DNA of 64,000 nt, from contig NZ_RQIH01000023.1 of NCBI RefSeq assembly GCF_003939025.1, positions 1 through 64,000 on the forward strand, read 5' to 3'. The position numbers were made by a program, and so were the translations under genes. Origin of the DNA: Rhizobium sophoriradicis (GTDB lineage Bacteria > Pseudomonadota > Alphaproteobacteria > Rhizobiales > Rhizobiaceae). This document shows, one piece after another, positions 26,267 to 35,026 of the stretch; the first letter of the stretch is position 1, and every line of letters begins with the position of its first letter. The notes below the pieces were generated by a model. It was not told the origin of the DNA and did no database searches. It saw only the letters and a program-made list of their open reading frames with translations.

Positions 26267-29200
26267 GATTCGCTCATTTTTTCGTGGACCGGCCGATCTT
26301 TGCGGCCGTGATTTCCATCGTTCTTCTCGTCGTCGGCGGCATCGCCTATACACAGCTGCCGGTATCGCAATATCCGGAGATCGCGCCGCCGACCATCGTC
26401 GTGCGCACCTCCTATCCGGGCGCCGATCCGCAGACGATCGCCGATACGGTTTCGACACCGCTCGAACAGCAGATCAACGGCGTCGAAGACATGCTCTACA
26501 TGTCTTCTTACTCCAGCGCCGACGGCGCCATGTCGCTGACGATCACCTTCAAGCTCGGCACGGATCTCGACAAGGTCCAGGTGCTTGTCCAGAACCGCGT
26601 CTCCATCGCCCTGCCCCGTCTTCCCGAGGAAGTCCAGCGGCTTGGCGTGACAACCGACAAGAGTTCGCCGGATCTGATGATGGTCGTACACCTGTTGTCG
26701 CCGACCCATCGTTATGACCAGCTTTACGTCTCGAACTACGCCCGCAACCGCATCCGCGACGTTCTCGTTCGCCTCGATGGCGTCGGCGACGTGCAGCTTT
26801 TCGGCGAGCGCCAGTATTCGATGCGAATCTGGCTGGACCCGGAAAAGCTGTCTGCCTACGGCATGACATCCGATGACGTCGTCGCCGCCCTCAGAGACCA
26901 GAACGTCCAGGTGTCGGGCGGCAAGATCGGCGCGCCGCCGGTCACCGGCAAGAACGCGTTTGAATACACGGTGCGGACGGACGGACGTTTCTCCGACGTG
27001 CGCGAGTTCCGCTATGTCATTGTGAAATCGACGGAGAGCGGCCGGCTCGTGCAATTGCAGGACGTAGCGCGCATCGAGCTCGGCGCACAGGACTACGTCA
27101 CCAACAGCTATCTCAATAACGACCCTGCGGTCGCACTCGGCATCTTCGCCCGACCGGGGACCAATGCCCTCGACACCGCTCATCAGGTCCAGGCGATCAT
27201 GAAGGACCTGTCGCAGAATTTCCCGCAGGGCCTGGAATATCGCATCGTCTACGACACCACCGAATTCATCTCGGATTCGATCTCCGAAGTTTATCGAACC
27301 ATCGCCGAGGCGGCGATCCTGGTGGCGATCGTCGTTCTCGTCTTCCTGCAATCCTGGCGCACCGCGATCATTCCGATCATTGCCATCCCGGTCTCGCTGA
27401 TCGGCACCTTCGCCGTCCTGCTGGCGTTCGGCTTCTCACTCAACATGCTCACCTTGTTCGGCCTGGTGTTGGCAATCGGCATCGTCGTCGACGACGCGAT
27501 CGTCGTGGTGGAAAACGTCGAGCGCAATCTCGCCCGCGGCATGACGCCGAAACAAGCTTCCCATGTCACGATGGACGAGGTCGGAACCGCGGTCGTCGCC
27601 ATCTCGCTGGTGTTGATCGCCGTCTTCGTGCCGACAGCCTTCATTCCAGGCATCTCCGGACAGTTCTACCGGCAGTTCGCGGTCACCATCGCCGTCACGA
27701 CCGCGATATCAGCCTTGAACTCGCTGACGCTTTCGCCCGCCCTGGCAGCCATATTGCTCAAGCCCCATGACCACGAGACCAGGCGCGTCAACGTGGCCAC
27801 ACGCCTGGGCCGCAGCCTTGCAAATGGCTTCAATCGCGGATTTGACCGGATGAGTTCCGGCTATTCCTGGACCGTTCGGCATCTGGTCAGCAGTTGGGTC
27901 GGCTTGAGCGCCGCAATGGTCGCCTTCGTTTGCCTGCTGGGAGCAACCTGGTACATGGGCACGCGCGTTCCCTCGGGCTTCATCCCGACCATGGACCAAG
28001 GTTACGCGATCATCGTCATACAGCTTCCTGACGGCGCCTCGCTCGCGCGTACCGACGCCGTCGTCAAGCAGGTGGGTGATATCGCCCGTACCGTGCCGGG
28101 TGTCGGCAATGCCGTGCAATTTGCCGGCTTCAGCGGGGCGACGTTCACCAACGCCTCGAATGCCGGCGTCGTCTTCGTCCCGTTCAAATCCTTTGCCGAA
28201 CGCGAAGAAGGCGGAGACAACGCCAACAAGATCATCGGCGAGCTTTTCGGCAAGCTGCAAAGCATCCAGGAAGCCTTCATCATCGCCATACCGCCGCCGT
28301 CCGTGCGCGGTGTCGGCAATTCCGGCGGCTTCAAGATGCAGATTTCCGATCTTGAAAACGCGGATATGACGCGGGTGCTCGCCCTCGCCCGCCAGATGAT
28401 GGGTGCGGCGGCGACGACGGAGGGGCTGACCGGCGTCTTTACGACATTTTCCGATGCAAGTCCGCAATATTTCCTGGCGATCGACCGCGACAAGGCGCGC
28501 TTCCTCAATGTGCCGATCCCCAATATCTTCAATGCGCTTTCGATCAACCTAGGCGTCGCTTATGTCAACGATTTCAATGCGTTCGGCCGTGTCTACCAGG
28601 TGCGCGCCCAGGCCGACCGGCAGTACCGCATGGATAGGGAAGATATCCTCGCCCTGAAGGTTCGATCGGCGACCGGCGCGCTGGTCCCGCTTGGAACCTT
28701 GATGGATATTCAGGACGCCAGCGGCCCGGCGCTCGTCCAACGCTACAATATGTATGTCTCGGTGCCGCTTCAGGGTAATCCGACGCCAGGCACATCGACG
28801 GGCGACGCCATCAAGAAGATGGAAGCGCTGGCGGCGCAAATCCTGCCGCAGGGAACGACGTTCGAATGGACGGAACTCGCCTATCAGGAAACCCATACCG
28901 GCAACACCGCCATCTACATCTTCGCCCTGTCGGTGATCTTCGTCTTCCTGGCGCTGGCGGCGCAATATGAAAGCTGGGTCCTGCCGCTCGCGATCATCCT
29001 CATCGTACCGCTCGCGGTGCTGGCGGCGCTGATCGGGGTTTCGCTCCGAGGTATGGACAACAATGTCCTGACGCAGATCGGCCTGATCGTTCTGATCGGC
29101 CTTGCGGCCAAGAACGCCATTCTGATCGTCGAGTTCGCGAGACAAGCGGAAGAGGAAGGCAAGTCGCCGGTAGAGGCGGCCATCGAGGCTAGCCATCTCC

Positions 29201-29448
29201 GCTTGCGCCCGATCCTGATGACGGCATTCGCCTTCATCTTCGGTGTTCTGCCGCTTGTCATCGCCACCGGCCCCGGCGCCGAAATGCGTCAATCGCTCGG
29301 CACCGCGGTCTTCTCGGGCATGCTGGGCGTGACGATCTTCGGTCTGTTCCTGACGCCGGTTTTCTACGTCGTGCTGCGCGGCCGGCGTCGCAACCGTTCG
29401 GTCGAAAGGCCAGTCGAGGCCGTTCCGACCGAAAGGGAGACGGTCTGA
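26263..29448 (+). CDS. RND efflux pump inner-membrane permease (second system)
   Basis: This is a 1,061-residue HAE1-type exporter beginning MRFAHFFVDRPIFAAVISIV. It has the same architecture as the pump at 10.4-13.6 kb: two six-helix bundles with two large periplasmic domains. The proton-relay region is GIVVDDAIVVVENVERNLAR. The two permeases are clear paralogues but differ throughout, so this is not a recent duplication. It forms a two-gene operon with its adaptor. The outer-membrane partner must be encoded elsewhere. Confidence 0.94.
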   Translation: MRFAHFFVDRPIFAAVISIVLLVVGGIAYTQLPVSQYPEIAPPTIVVRTSYPGADPQTIADTVSTPLEQQINGVEDMLYMSSYSSADGAMSLTITFKLGTDLDKVQVLVQNRVSIALPRLPEEVQRLGVTTDKSSPDLMMVVHLLSPTHRYDQLYVSNYARNRIRDVLVRLDGVGDVQLFGERQYSMRIWLDPEKLSAYGMTSDDVVAALRDQNVQVSGGKIGAPPVTGKNAFEYTVRTDGRFSDVREFRYVIVKSTESGRLVQLQDVARIELGAQDYVTNSYLNNDPAVALGIFARPGTNALDTAHQVQAIMKDLSQNFPQGLEYRIVYDTTEFISDSISEVYRTIAEAAILVAIVVLVFLQSWRTAIIPIIAIPVSLIGTFAVLLAFGFSLNMLTLFGLVLAIGIVVDDAIVVVENVERNLARGMTPKQASHVTMDEVGTAVVAISLVLIAVFVPTAFIPGISGQFYRQFAVTIAVTTAISALNSLTLSPALAAILLKPHDHETRRVNVATRLGRSLANGFNRGFDRMSSGYSWTVRHLVSSWVGLSAAMVAFVCLLGATWYMGTRVPSGFIPTMDQGYAIIVIQLPDGASLARTDAVVKQVGDIARTVPGVGNAVQFAGFSGATFTNASNAGVVFVPFKSFAEREEGGDNANKIIGELFGKLQSIQEAFIIAIPPPSVRGVGNSGGFKMQISDLENADMTRVLALARQMMGAAATTEGLTGVFTTFSDASPQYFLAIDRDKARFLNVPIPNIFNALSINLGVAYVNDFNAFGRVYQVRAQADRQYRMDREDILALKVRSATGALVPLGTLMDIQDASGPALVQRYNMYVSVPLQGNPTPGTSTGDAIKKMEALAAQILPQGTTFEWTELAYQETHTGNTAIYIFALSVIFVFLALAAQYESWVLPLAIILIVPLAVLAALIGVSLRGMDNNVLTQIGLIVLIGLAAKNAILIVEFARQAEEEGKSPVEAAIEASHLRLRPILMTAFAFIFGVLPLVIATGPGAEMRQSLGTAVFSGMLGVTIFGLFLTPVFYVVLRGRRRNRSVERPVEAVPTERETV

Positions 29449-29484
29449 TCGGCGTGATGGCGGAGCCTTCCCGGTGGCGTGATG

Positions 29485-30264
29485 TCAGGTGGAAAACAGA
29501 TGCACTTGGCCCTGCCACAGGCGGGCAACGGTCAGCCTGCCGCTGCGAAAGGCGCGTGTGTCGAGATTGAGCCGTCTCGCGCGAATCTCCGGCTCGTCAT
29601 TCGGCGTATGACCGTGGACGACGAGCTTCGGCAGCGGGATCCTGCTGTCGAGAAAACGGTGGCGGATGAGGACCAGATCCTCGTCGGTCTGCGCCTCGAG
29701 CGGCTGCGCCGGATCAATGCCGGCATGGACGAACAATACGCTCGGCGTGTCCAGCATGATCGGCATAGCCCGCATGAAATCGATATGCGTGTGCGGCAGC
29801 GAATGACGGAGGAAGGCGTCGAGCTGTGCGCCGGAGGGGAAGACCAGCGGCAGATGCTCCGGATCGAGCCCATAGGATTTCAGCGAGTGCGCCGCCCCGA
29901 TCCGCATCCAGTCGTCATAGGAAAGCCAGCCGTCGATATAGTCGAGCATTGCGATCTCGTGGTTGCCTGCAAGGCAGATCCGATCGAAACCCTCCGGCGC
30001 CGGCTCCATGAGGTGAGCGATGACCTGTGCCGATTCCGGGCCGCGGTCGATATAGTCGCCGAGCGTCACGATCAGCTTGCGCCCCGGCAGCCGTGCCGCA
30101 TCGCTTAAGATTGCCTGTTCTGCCTTGACGAGCAGATCGCGCCGGCCGTGAATGTCGCCAATGGCATAGGTTGGGATATCGGCAATATCCAGCGTCAGAC
30201 GCGGTCTCGGCTGGCGTGCCATTTTCGAAACCTCGCTGCGGCGAGCAAGAGAGTCGCTCATCAT
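29485..30264 (-). CDS. PPP-family metallophosphatase (serine/threonine phosphatase type)
   Basis: The 259-residue cytoplasmic protein has the complete PPP metal-site signature. GDIHGR lies at about 36-41, GDYIDRGP at 69-76 and GNHE at 100-103, followed by a late VVHGHTPND motif. These residues bind the two metals and the phosphate. Relatives act on phosphoproteins, or on diadenosine tetraphosphate (ApaH-like); which applies here is not readable. I use the ATG at 30264; a TTG at 30273 is also in frame. It is convergent with the RND permease (36 bp gap). Confidence 0.88.
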   Translation of the reverse strand: MMSDSLARRSEVSKMARQPRPRLTLDIADIPTYAIGDIHGRRDLLVKAEQAILSDAARLPGRKLIVTLGDYIDRGPESAQVIAHLMEPAPEGFDRICLAGNHEIAMLDYIDGWLSYDDWMRIGAAHSLKSYGLDPEHLPLVFPSGAQLDAFLRHSLPHTHIDFMRAMPIMLDTPSVLFVHAGIDPAQPLEAQTDEDLVLIRHRFLDSRIPLPKLVVHGHTPNDEPEIRARRLNLDTRAFRSGRLTVARLWQGQVHLFST

Positions 30265-30345
30265 GTTTCTCAATCAAGGAAGCCCGGTTAACCATAAGTA
30301 GCGTGGAGGGCGAGGCGATCAAGTTGGTGAGAAAATTCGAAGCGT

Positions 30346-30366
30346 CGGTTTTTTCTAGAAAAACCG
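30346..30366. promoter_or_regulatory. Dyad in the divergent phosphatase / SfnB-like promoter region
   Basis: CGGTTTTT (30346-30353) and AAAAACCG (30359-30366) are perfect 8-base arms with a 5-base spacer (TCTAG). The element lies 61 bp upstream of the SfnB-like gene start, between two divergent genes, so an operator is more likely than a terminator. The protein that binds it is unknown. Confidence 0.45.
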
Positions 30367-30426
30367 TTCTTATCATCCGGAGCGAAATCCCTCACTCCTG
30401 TTATCCCTCAGAGGAAAGAGTGATCG

Positions 30427-31551
30427 ATGGGAACCGTATCGCAGTTTCATCACCGCCTGAGACCGCCAGCGCAGCGCATCGAAAGCGAGGAGGCGGCAAT
30501 ATCCACGGCCCGTGACCTCGCCGCCGCATTCCGGCGCGAGTCGAGCGAACGGGATATCAACCGCATTCTGCCGTTTGCCGAGCTCGACGCCCTGTCGATA
30601 TCAGGACTGACCGCAATCACTGTTCCGCCCGACCATGAAGGGCTCGACGTGCCGAACGCCCTGCTGGCAGAAATCGTTGCGATCGTTGCAGAGGCCGATG
30701 CCTCGATCGGCGAGACCCTAGAAAATCATTTTTCCACGCTGGAAACACTCCGCGTTCAGACCGCCGAAGATCTGAAGGCATCACTCTTTGCCCGTGTGCT
30801 GCTCGGCGACCGCTTCGCGGCGGCCACGTTCGTTGACGGATCCGAACTGGTCGGCGAAGGCCTTGGCTATCGCCTGAGCGGCCGCACTCGGCAGGCGGCC
30901 GGAATTCTCTATGCCGACTGGATTGTCGCTGCGCACACACTTGCGCCCAACCGCCCGGTGACGCTGTACCTCACCCGTAGCGACGACGACCTGCAGGTGA
31001 TCGATGATTGGGACGGCTTCGGCCAGCGTACCAATGGGTCGGCAACGGCGATCGCCGGCGCACTCCATGTTAATGCCGATGCCATCGCGCCGGCGCCTTC
31101 GTTTCGATATTCGACCGGCGTCTCGCTTGGCCTTTTGCTCAAGGCCGGGGTAAGCCTCGGTATCGCGCGCGCCGCCTGGGCCGACCTGATGACAGCGGTC
31201 GGCGATCACGCCGCCGTCCTCGCTCACATCGGCAAACACGCCGTCAGCATCGAAGCGACGGCGGCGGCCTTGGAACGGGCTGGCCGAAAACTCGACTTTG
31301 CCCAGGTCAATCCCGTGGAGGCGGCGATGGCGGATGCGCATTTTTCCGCTTCGGCGGCCGCGATCATAGCCGGCGAAGCGGCGCTCAGCACCGCCAACGC
31401 GCTGTTCGAACTCGCAGGCCAGGCATCGGCCGCCATCGGGCTCAATCTCGATCGCCATTGGCGCAACGCCCGCATTCACGGCTTGTCGCTGCCGCTGGAC
31501 CGATTGCTGCGTAGCGCAGGCGAATATGTGTCGCAGAAGATCGAAACCTGA
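30427..31551 (+). CDS. Acyl-CoA-dehydrogenase-fold flavoprotein, SfnB/DszC-like
   Basis: This 374-residue protein has the acyl-CoA dehydrogenase fold. A helical N-terminal domain (about 20-120) precedes a middle beta domain with a GYRLSGRTRQAAGILYADWI segment, and a C-terminal helical bundle follows (about 230-374). The sequence is closest in style to SfnB-type sulfur-acquisition oxidoreductases, flavin-dependent proteins found with organosulfur use. It is a little shorter than the roughly 390-410 residues I expect of that group. The adjacent Rrf2 regulator with four cysteines fits a sulfur or redox theme. The substrate is unknown. Confidence 0.7.
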   Translation: MGTVSQFHHRLRPPAQRIESEEAAISTARDLAAAFRRESSERDINRILPFAELDALSISGLTAITVPPDHEGLDVPNALLAEIVAIVAEADASIGETLENHFSTLETLRVQTAEDLKASLFARVLLGDRFAAATFVDGSELVGEGLGYRLSGRTRQAAGILYADWIVAAHTLAPNRPVTLYLTRSDDDLQVIDDWDGFGQRTNGSATAIAGALHVNADAIAPAPSFRYSTGVSLGLLLKAGVSLGIARAAWADLMTAVGDHAAVLAHIGKHAVSIEATAAALERAGRKLDFAQVNPVEAAMADAHFSASAAAIIAGEAALSTANALFELAGQASAAIGLNLDRHWRNARIHGLSLPLDRLLRSAGEYVSQKIET

Positions 31552-31606
31552 ACGATTGCAGCAGAGCGCCGCCGTTGTGCGGGGACGATATGAAAGGGAA
31601 GAGATC

Positions 31607-32071
31607 TCAGCTGGCGGCAGAGATCGGTAATTCCTCCGTCGCGCCCTCGACCTGTCCGCCCGCCGCAACGAATTGTTCGAGGGTCATATTGTCGAGAATG
31701 GCGGCGATCGCGTCCCGAACATCGGTCATCGAACGCCGCACCTGACAGGTTTCCGGATCGGCGCAGTCGTCGCAGGCCTCATAGGCCGTACGGCTGGCGC
31801 AGCGGATCGGCGCCAAGGGCCCGTCGAGCGTGCGGATGACATGGCCGATGCGGATTTCGGAGGCCGGCCGCGAGAGGGAATAACCGCCGCCGGGCCCCTT
31901 TTTCGAACGCAGAATGCCGACATTGCGCAGTTCCAAGAGGATCGTATCGAGGAATTTCTTCGGGATATTGTTGCGGGCGGCAACGTCATTGATGAAGGCG
32001 GTCTCGCCCGGCGGCAGCCGCGCCAGATCGACCAGCGCCTTCAGGCCATATTTTCCCTTTTTCGTCAGCAT
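31607..32071 (-). CDS. Rrf2-family transcriptional regulator with four cysteines
   Basis: The protein has 154 residues. The winged helix lies at about 1-65 (MLTKKGKYGLKALVDLARLP, then VAARNNIPKKFLDTILLEL, and KGPGGGYSLSRPASEI in the wing). Cysteines at 91, 100, 103 and 109 lie in the loop where Rrf2 proteins such as IscR and RirA hold a Fe-S cluster, so a cluster or redox sensor is plausible. The ATG at 32071 fits the family start; the frame extends to 32122. It is convergent with the SfnB-like gene. Three AATAGC repeats lie upstream. Confidence 0.88.
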   Translation of the reverse strand: MLTKKGKYGLKALVDLARLPPGETAFINDVAARNNIPKKFLDTILLELRNVGILRSKKGPGGGYSLSRPASEIRIGHVIRTLDGPLAPIRCASRTAYEACDDCADPETCQVRRSMTDVRDAIAAILDNMTLEQFVAAGGQVEGATEELPISAAS

Positions 32072-32110
32072 TTGTCTTTGCCCTGTCGAAAACGCAGTAT
32101 TCACCCCGCC

Positions 32111-32171
32111 AATAGCAGGCAAATAGCGTCGAAAGCGTGAAGATACAACAAAATAGCTATTATTTATAGCT
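32111..32171. promoter_or_regulatory. Phased AATAGC repeats and a dyad upstream of the Rrf2 gene
   Basis: AATAGC occurs at 32111-32116, 32122-32127 and 32152-32157, spaced 11 and 30 bases, close to one and three helical turns. The third copy overlaps a dyad, AGCTAT (32155-32160) with ATAGCT (32166-32171). The array begins 40 bp upstream of the Rrf2 start codon, which suits an autoregulatory site. Confidence 0.45.
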
Positions 32172-32223
32172 TATCTCGGCAACGTCCACAGAAGGCGCCG
32201 CCAATCTTCGGCCTGATGATCCG

Positions 32224-33012
32224 TCAGATCGTTTTCAACATGCCGCCGTCAACGAAATAGGTCGATCCGATGCAGTAGCTTGCTCGTTCCGAACTGAGGA
32301 AGACGAAGACATTCGCCAGTTCCTCCGGCGTGCCGAAACGTTTGGAGGCGGCATGCTCATTGGCGACGCTCTGCAGGTAGCCTTACCAGTTGCCGCCGCT
32401 TTCGGCGGTCAGCTGCTTGGCGGTCTTGATCCAGTCCGGCGTCAGGATCAGGCCGGCATTGACGCAGTTGACGCGGATATTGTCCGGGATGAGCTCGGTC
32501 GAGAGCGTCTTCGAAAACATCATCAGCGCTGATTTACTGACATTGTAGATCGGCTCGTACCAGAGCGGCTGGACGGCGCAGATCGAGGCATTGTGCAGGA
32601 TGACACCGCCGCCGCGCCTCTTCATCTGCGGCGCGATCCCGCGTGCAAGCCGCACGGCAGCCATCACATGCAGATCCCAATAAGCCTGCCACTTCTCGTC
32701 AGGCGCCTCCATCACCGTCTCGTTCGATCCGGTGCCGGCATTGTTGATGAGGATATCGGCGCCGCCCTTCTCTGCGGCCGCAGCAATGATCGCCTCCGTT
32801 CCCGCAACCGTCGCAACGTCGGCGGCAACCGCGGTGGCGCTGACACCGTATTTTCCGGCGATACGGGCAGCCTCCGCCTCCAACCGCTCACCGCCGCGCG
32901 CGGCGAGCACGAGGTTGGAGCCCTCGGCCGCCAGCCCTTCGGCGATCGCCAGCCCGATGCCGACCGACGCGCCTGTTATCACGGCGATCTTTCCCTTCAA
33001 TCCCAGATCCAT
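32224..33012 (-). pseudogene. SDR-family oxidoreductase interrupted by an in-frame TAA
   Basis: Read through one stop, this is a complete 262-codon SDR. The cofactor motif TGASVGIG is near the N-terminus, followed by NNAG and the active-site YxxxK in YNVSKSAL. Codon 210 is TAA (32383-32385), after AESGGNW. The same frame then continues GYLQSVANEHAASKRFG, TPEELANVFVFLSSERAS and ends GSTYFVDGGMLKTI, which is normal SDR C-terminal sequence. The truncated 209-residue product lacks the final strand and helices of the fold. The ATG at 33012 has GGAGGAAG upstream. It is divergent from the hydroxypyruvate-isomerase-like gene. Confidence 0.88.
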
Positions 33013-33087
33013 ATCTTCCTCCACAAGCGCCGGCGAGCCCCGTCCGATATGGCGAGTGTTCCGCCAATGAATCCGGGCGTCAAGCCT

Positions 33088-33111
33088 TGCGACAGACTCC
33101 GATCTGTCGCA
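33088..33111. promoter_or_regulatory. 24-bp dyad between the interrupted SDR and the isomerase-like gene
   Basis: TGCGACAGA (33088-33096) and TCTGTCGCA (33103-33111) are perfect 9-base arms around CTCCGA. The centre is 41 bp upstream of the isomerase-like gene start and 88 bp upstream of the SDR start. It is well placed to control both. No regulator gene is adjacent. Confidence 0.5.
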
Positions 33112-33140
33112 GCCTGAGCTCCCACCTAGGAGGAGTTTTC

Positions 33141-33911
33141 ATGCGACGTTATTCAGCCTGCATAGAATGGCTGTTTGCCGAAGGAGACGGCAGCTTTGCC
33201 GATCGCATCCGCCGCGCACGTGCCGGCGGCCTGACGGCGGTCGAATTCTGGCGCTGGAGCGACAAGGACCTGGATGCGATTGAGGCGGCGCTTGATGAAA
33301 CCGGCCTTGCCCTCACCAGCCTTGTCGCCGAACCGATGATCGCGCTGACCGATGCGGCCAACCGGCAGTCCTGGCTGAAAGGCCTTGCCGAATCCGTCGC
33401 CGTTTCGAGACGCCTCGGCGCGCCGGTGCTGATCGCTCAGGCAGGCGACGATCTTCCGGGCGTCAGCCGCGAAGAACAGCGCCGGGCGCTCACCGAAACG
33501 CTGAAGGCCGGCGCCGATATCCTCAAGGGCAGCGGCGTGCGCCTCGGCGTCGAGCCGCTCAACATCCGCATCGACCATATAGGCTATTTCCTCGATTCCA
33601 CCCGCGAAGGCCTCGATATCGTCTCCGATGTCAGCCGTCCCGAGATCGGCATCGTCTACGACATCTACCATTCCGCCGTGATGGACGAACGCACCGAAGA
33701 GGTGCTCGACGGCCGCCTCGACCGCGTCTTCCACGTCCATGTCGCCGATCATCCCGGCCGCAACGAACCGGGTTCCGGCGGCATCGACCTCGCCCACCGC
33801 CTCAACTGGATCTTCGCCAACGGCTATGATGGCGCCGTCGGCCTCGAATACCGGCCGAGCAGGCCCGGCGCCGAAGCGGTCGAGGCCGCGATCGCATCGC
33901 TTGGCGGCTAG
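33141..33911 (+). CDS. Hydroxypyruvate-isomerase-like TIM-barrel protein
   Basis: This 256-residue protein belongs to the sugar-phosphate isomerase/epimerase (AP endonuclease 2-like) TIM-barrel group. Landmarks are VEFWRWSDKDLDAIEAAL in the second strand region, GVEPLNIR with a metal-binding Glu, IVYDIYHSAVMD, VFHVHVADHPGRNEPG and GYDGAVGLEYRPSR near the end. These match Hyi-type isomerases, which interconvert hydroxypyruvate and tartronate semialdehyde. Related 2-keto-sugar or sugar isomerases look similar. The ATG at 33141 has AGGAGGAG upstream. Its stop overlaps the convergent AhpD-like gene by 4 bases. Confidence 0.8.
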   Translation: MRRYSACIEWLFAEGDGSFADRIRRARAGGLTAVEFWRWSDKDLDAIEAALDETGLALTSLVAEPMIALTDAANRQSWLKGLAESVAVSRRLGAPVLIAQAGDDLPGVSREEQRRALTETLKAGADILKGSGVRLGVEPLNIRIDHIGYFLDSTREGLDIVSDVSRPEIGIVYDIYHSAVMDERTEEVLDGRLDRVFHVHVADHPGRNEPGSGGIDLAHRLNWIFANGYDGAVGLEYRPSRPGAEAVEAAIASLGG

Positions 33912-34447
33912 ACCGAGTCCGCGTCTTCGGCAAAGGGTTCAAGCTCCGGATCGAAATCGACGCCGACGACATTGTTGAAGATGGCTGTCGCCAGCATTAT
34001 GCCGGCGAAGGCGACGAGATCGATGAGCACCTTGGTCTCGTAGCGCTCTTTCAGTCTCGTCCAGAGCTCGGCCGGAACGGCGTTGGAATCGACGACGATC
34101 GCCCTGCCGAATGCCTCGAGCAGTGCTTCCGTTTCCGAAAGCTCCAGCGCATTGGGGTCGAAACCCTTGTTGATCAGCGCCCGGCGAAAGAAGGTGATGG
34201 CGATCGTCGAACTCGCCGCTTTCGAGATCGCATGGGAGAAGATCCAGATTTCCCGGTCGCTGATCACAGGATCGAGTTCGGCCCGCAGCGTGAACCACTC
34301 GGCATAGATGCGATGGGCGACCGGCGAATGCAGGAGCGTCCGCTTCATGTTGGTCATGCGCCCGCGCATCCTTATTTCTTCATCATGCGCCGCGCGAACC
34401 TCTGGCGAAGCGGTGTCGTAATCGATCTGCGGGAGGTGGCTCATCAA
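33908..34447 (-). CDS. Carboxymuconolactone decarboxylase / AhpD-like protein
   Basis: This all-helical protein has 179 residues. The segment DREIWIFSHAISKAASSTIA lies where AhpD-like proteins carry their active-site CxxC, but the cysteines are absent. It therefore cannot act as an alkylhydroperoxidase and is closer to the carboxymuconolactone decarboxylase branch. FERRALINKG-type and VLIDLVAFAGIMLATAIFNN segments are typical of that fold. The substrate is unknown. It is divergent from the cupin gene (84 bp). Confidence 0.75.
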   Translation of the reverse strand: MMSHLPQIDYDTASPEVRAAHDEEIRMRGRMTNMKRTLLHSPVAHRIYAEWFTLRAELDPVISDREIWIFSHAISKAASSTIAITFFRRALINKGFDPNALELSETEALLEAFGRAIVVDSNAVPAELWTRLKERYETKVLIDLVAFAGIMLATAIFNNVVGVDFDPELEPFAEDADSV

Positions 34448-34531
34448 GTGAACGCTTTCCTAGAAGATAAATCCGCTTGGCCGCCGGGCGGCGCCCACCT
34501 AGATTGTTTATATCGAAGGCGGAGGCAAGGC

Positions 34532-35005
34532 ATGAGCGGCGACCACGAGCATTCTCACATCGACTGGCGGGAACATGGCGTCAAGGTCATTCCCGGCAAT
34601 TCGCTCGATCCTAACACGGCGCAGACGCCGGGCATGAACCGCGCAACGGCGATCAACAATGCGCGCGCCGGCGCCGAGAAGATCTGGGCCGGCACGGTGA
34701 CGATCCATGCCAATGCCAAGACCGGCGCCCACCACCACGGCGATCTCGAAAGCATCATCTATGTCGTCAAGGGCAAGGCCCGCATGCGCTGGGGCGAGCA
34801 TCTGGAATTTACCGCCGAGGCGGGCCCCGGCGATTTCATCTATGTCCCGCCCTACGTGCCCCATCAGGAGATCAACGCCAGCCGAGACGAGACGCTGGAA
34901 TGCGTGCTCGTCCGCTCAGGCCAGGAGCCCGTCGTCGTCAATCTCGATATCGAGCCTGTGGAAAAACCGGAAGACGTTCCCTGGATCGATCCGATCCATC
35001 GCTGA
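34532..35005 (+). CDS. Small cupin-domain protein
   Basis: The protein has 157 residues with a single cupin domain. The first metal-binding motif is TGAHHHGDLESIIYVVKGKARM and the second is GDFIYVPPYVPHQEINAS, so the His, His, Glu and His ligands are all present. ATG 34532 has GGAGG upstream. Such proteins bind a metal and a small molecule, as enzymes or sensors. Nothing here sets the substrate. It is convergent with ugpC. Confidence 0.85.
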   Translation: MSGDHEHSHIDWREHGVKVIPGNSLDPNTAQTPGMNRATAINNARAGAEKIWAGTVTIHANAKTGAHHHGDLESIIYVVKGKARMRWGEHLEFTAEAGPGDFIYVPPYVPHQEINASRDETLECVLVRSGQEPVVVNLDIEPVEKPEDVPWIDPIHR

Positions 35006-35026
35006 CGCCGACCGTCGATGAATTCG

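Noticed and set aside
34480..34492. GCCGCC-G-GGCGGC repeat between the AhpD-like and cupin genes
   Set aside because: Short GC-only dyads with a one-base centre are expected by chance at this GC content.
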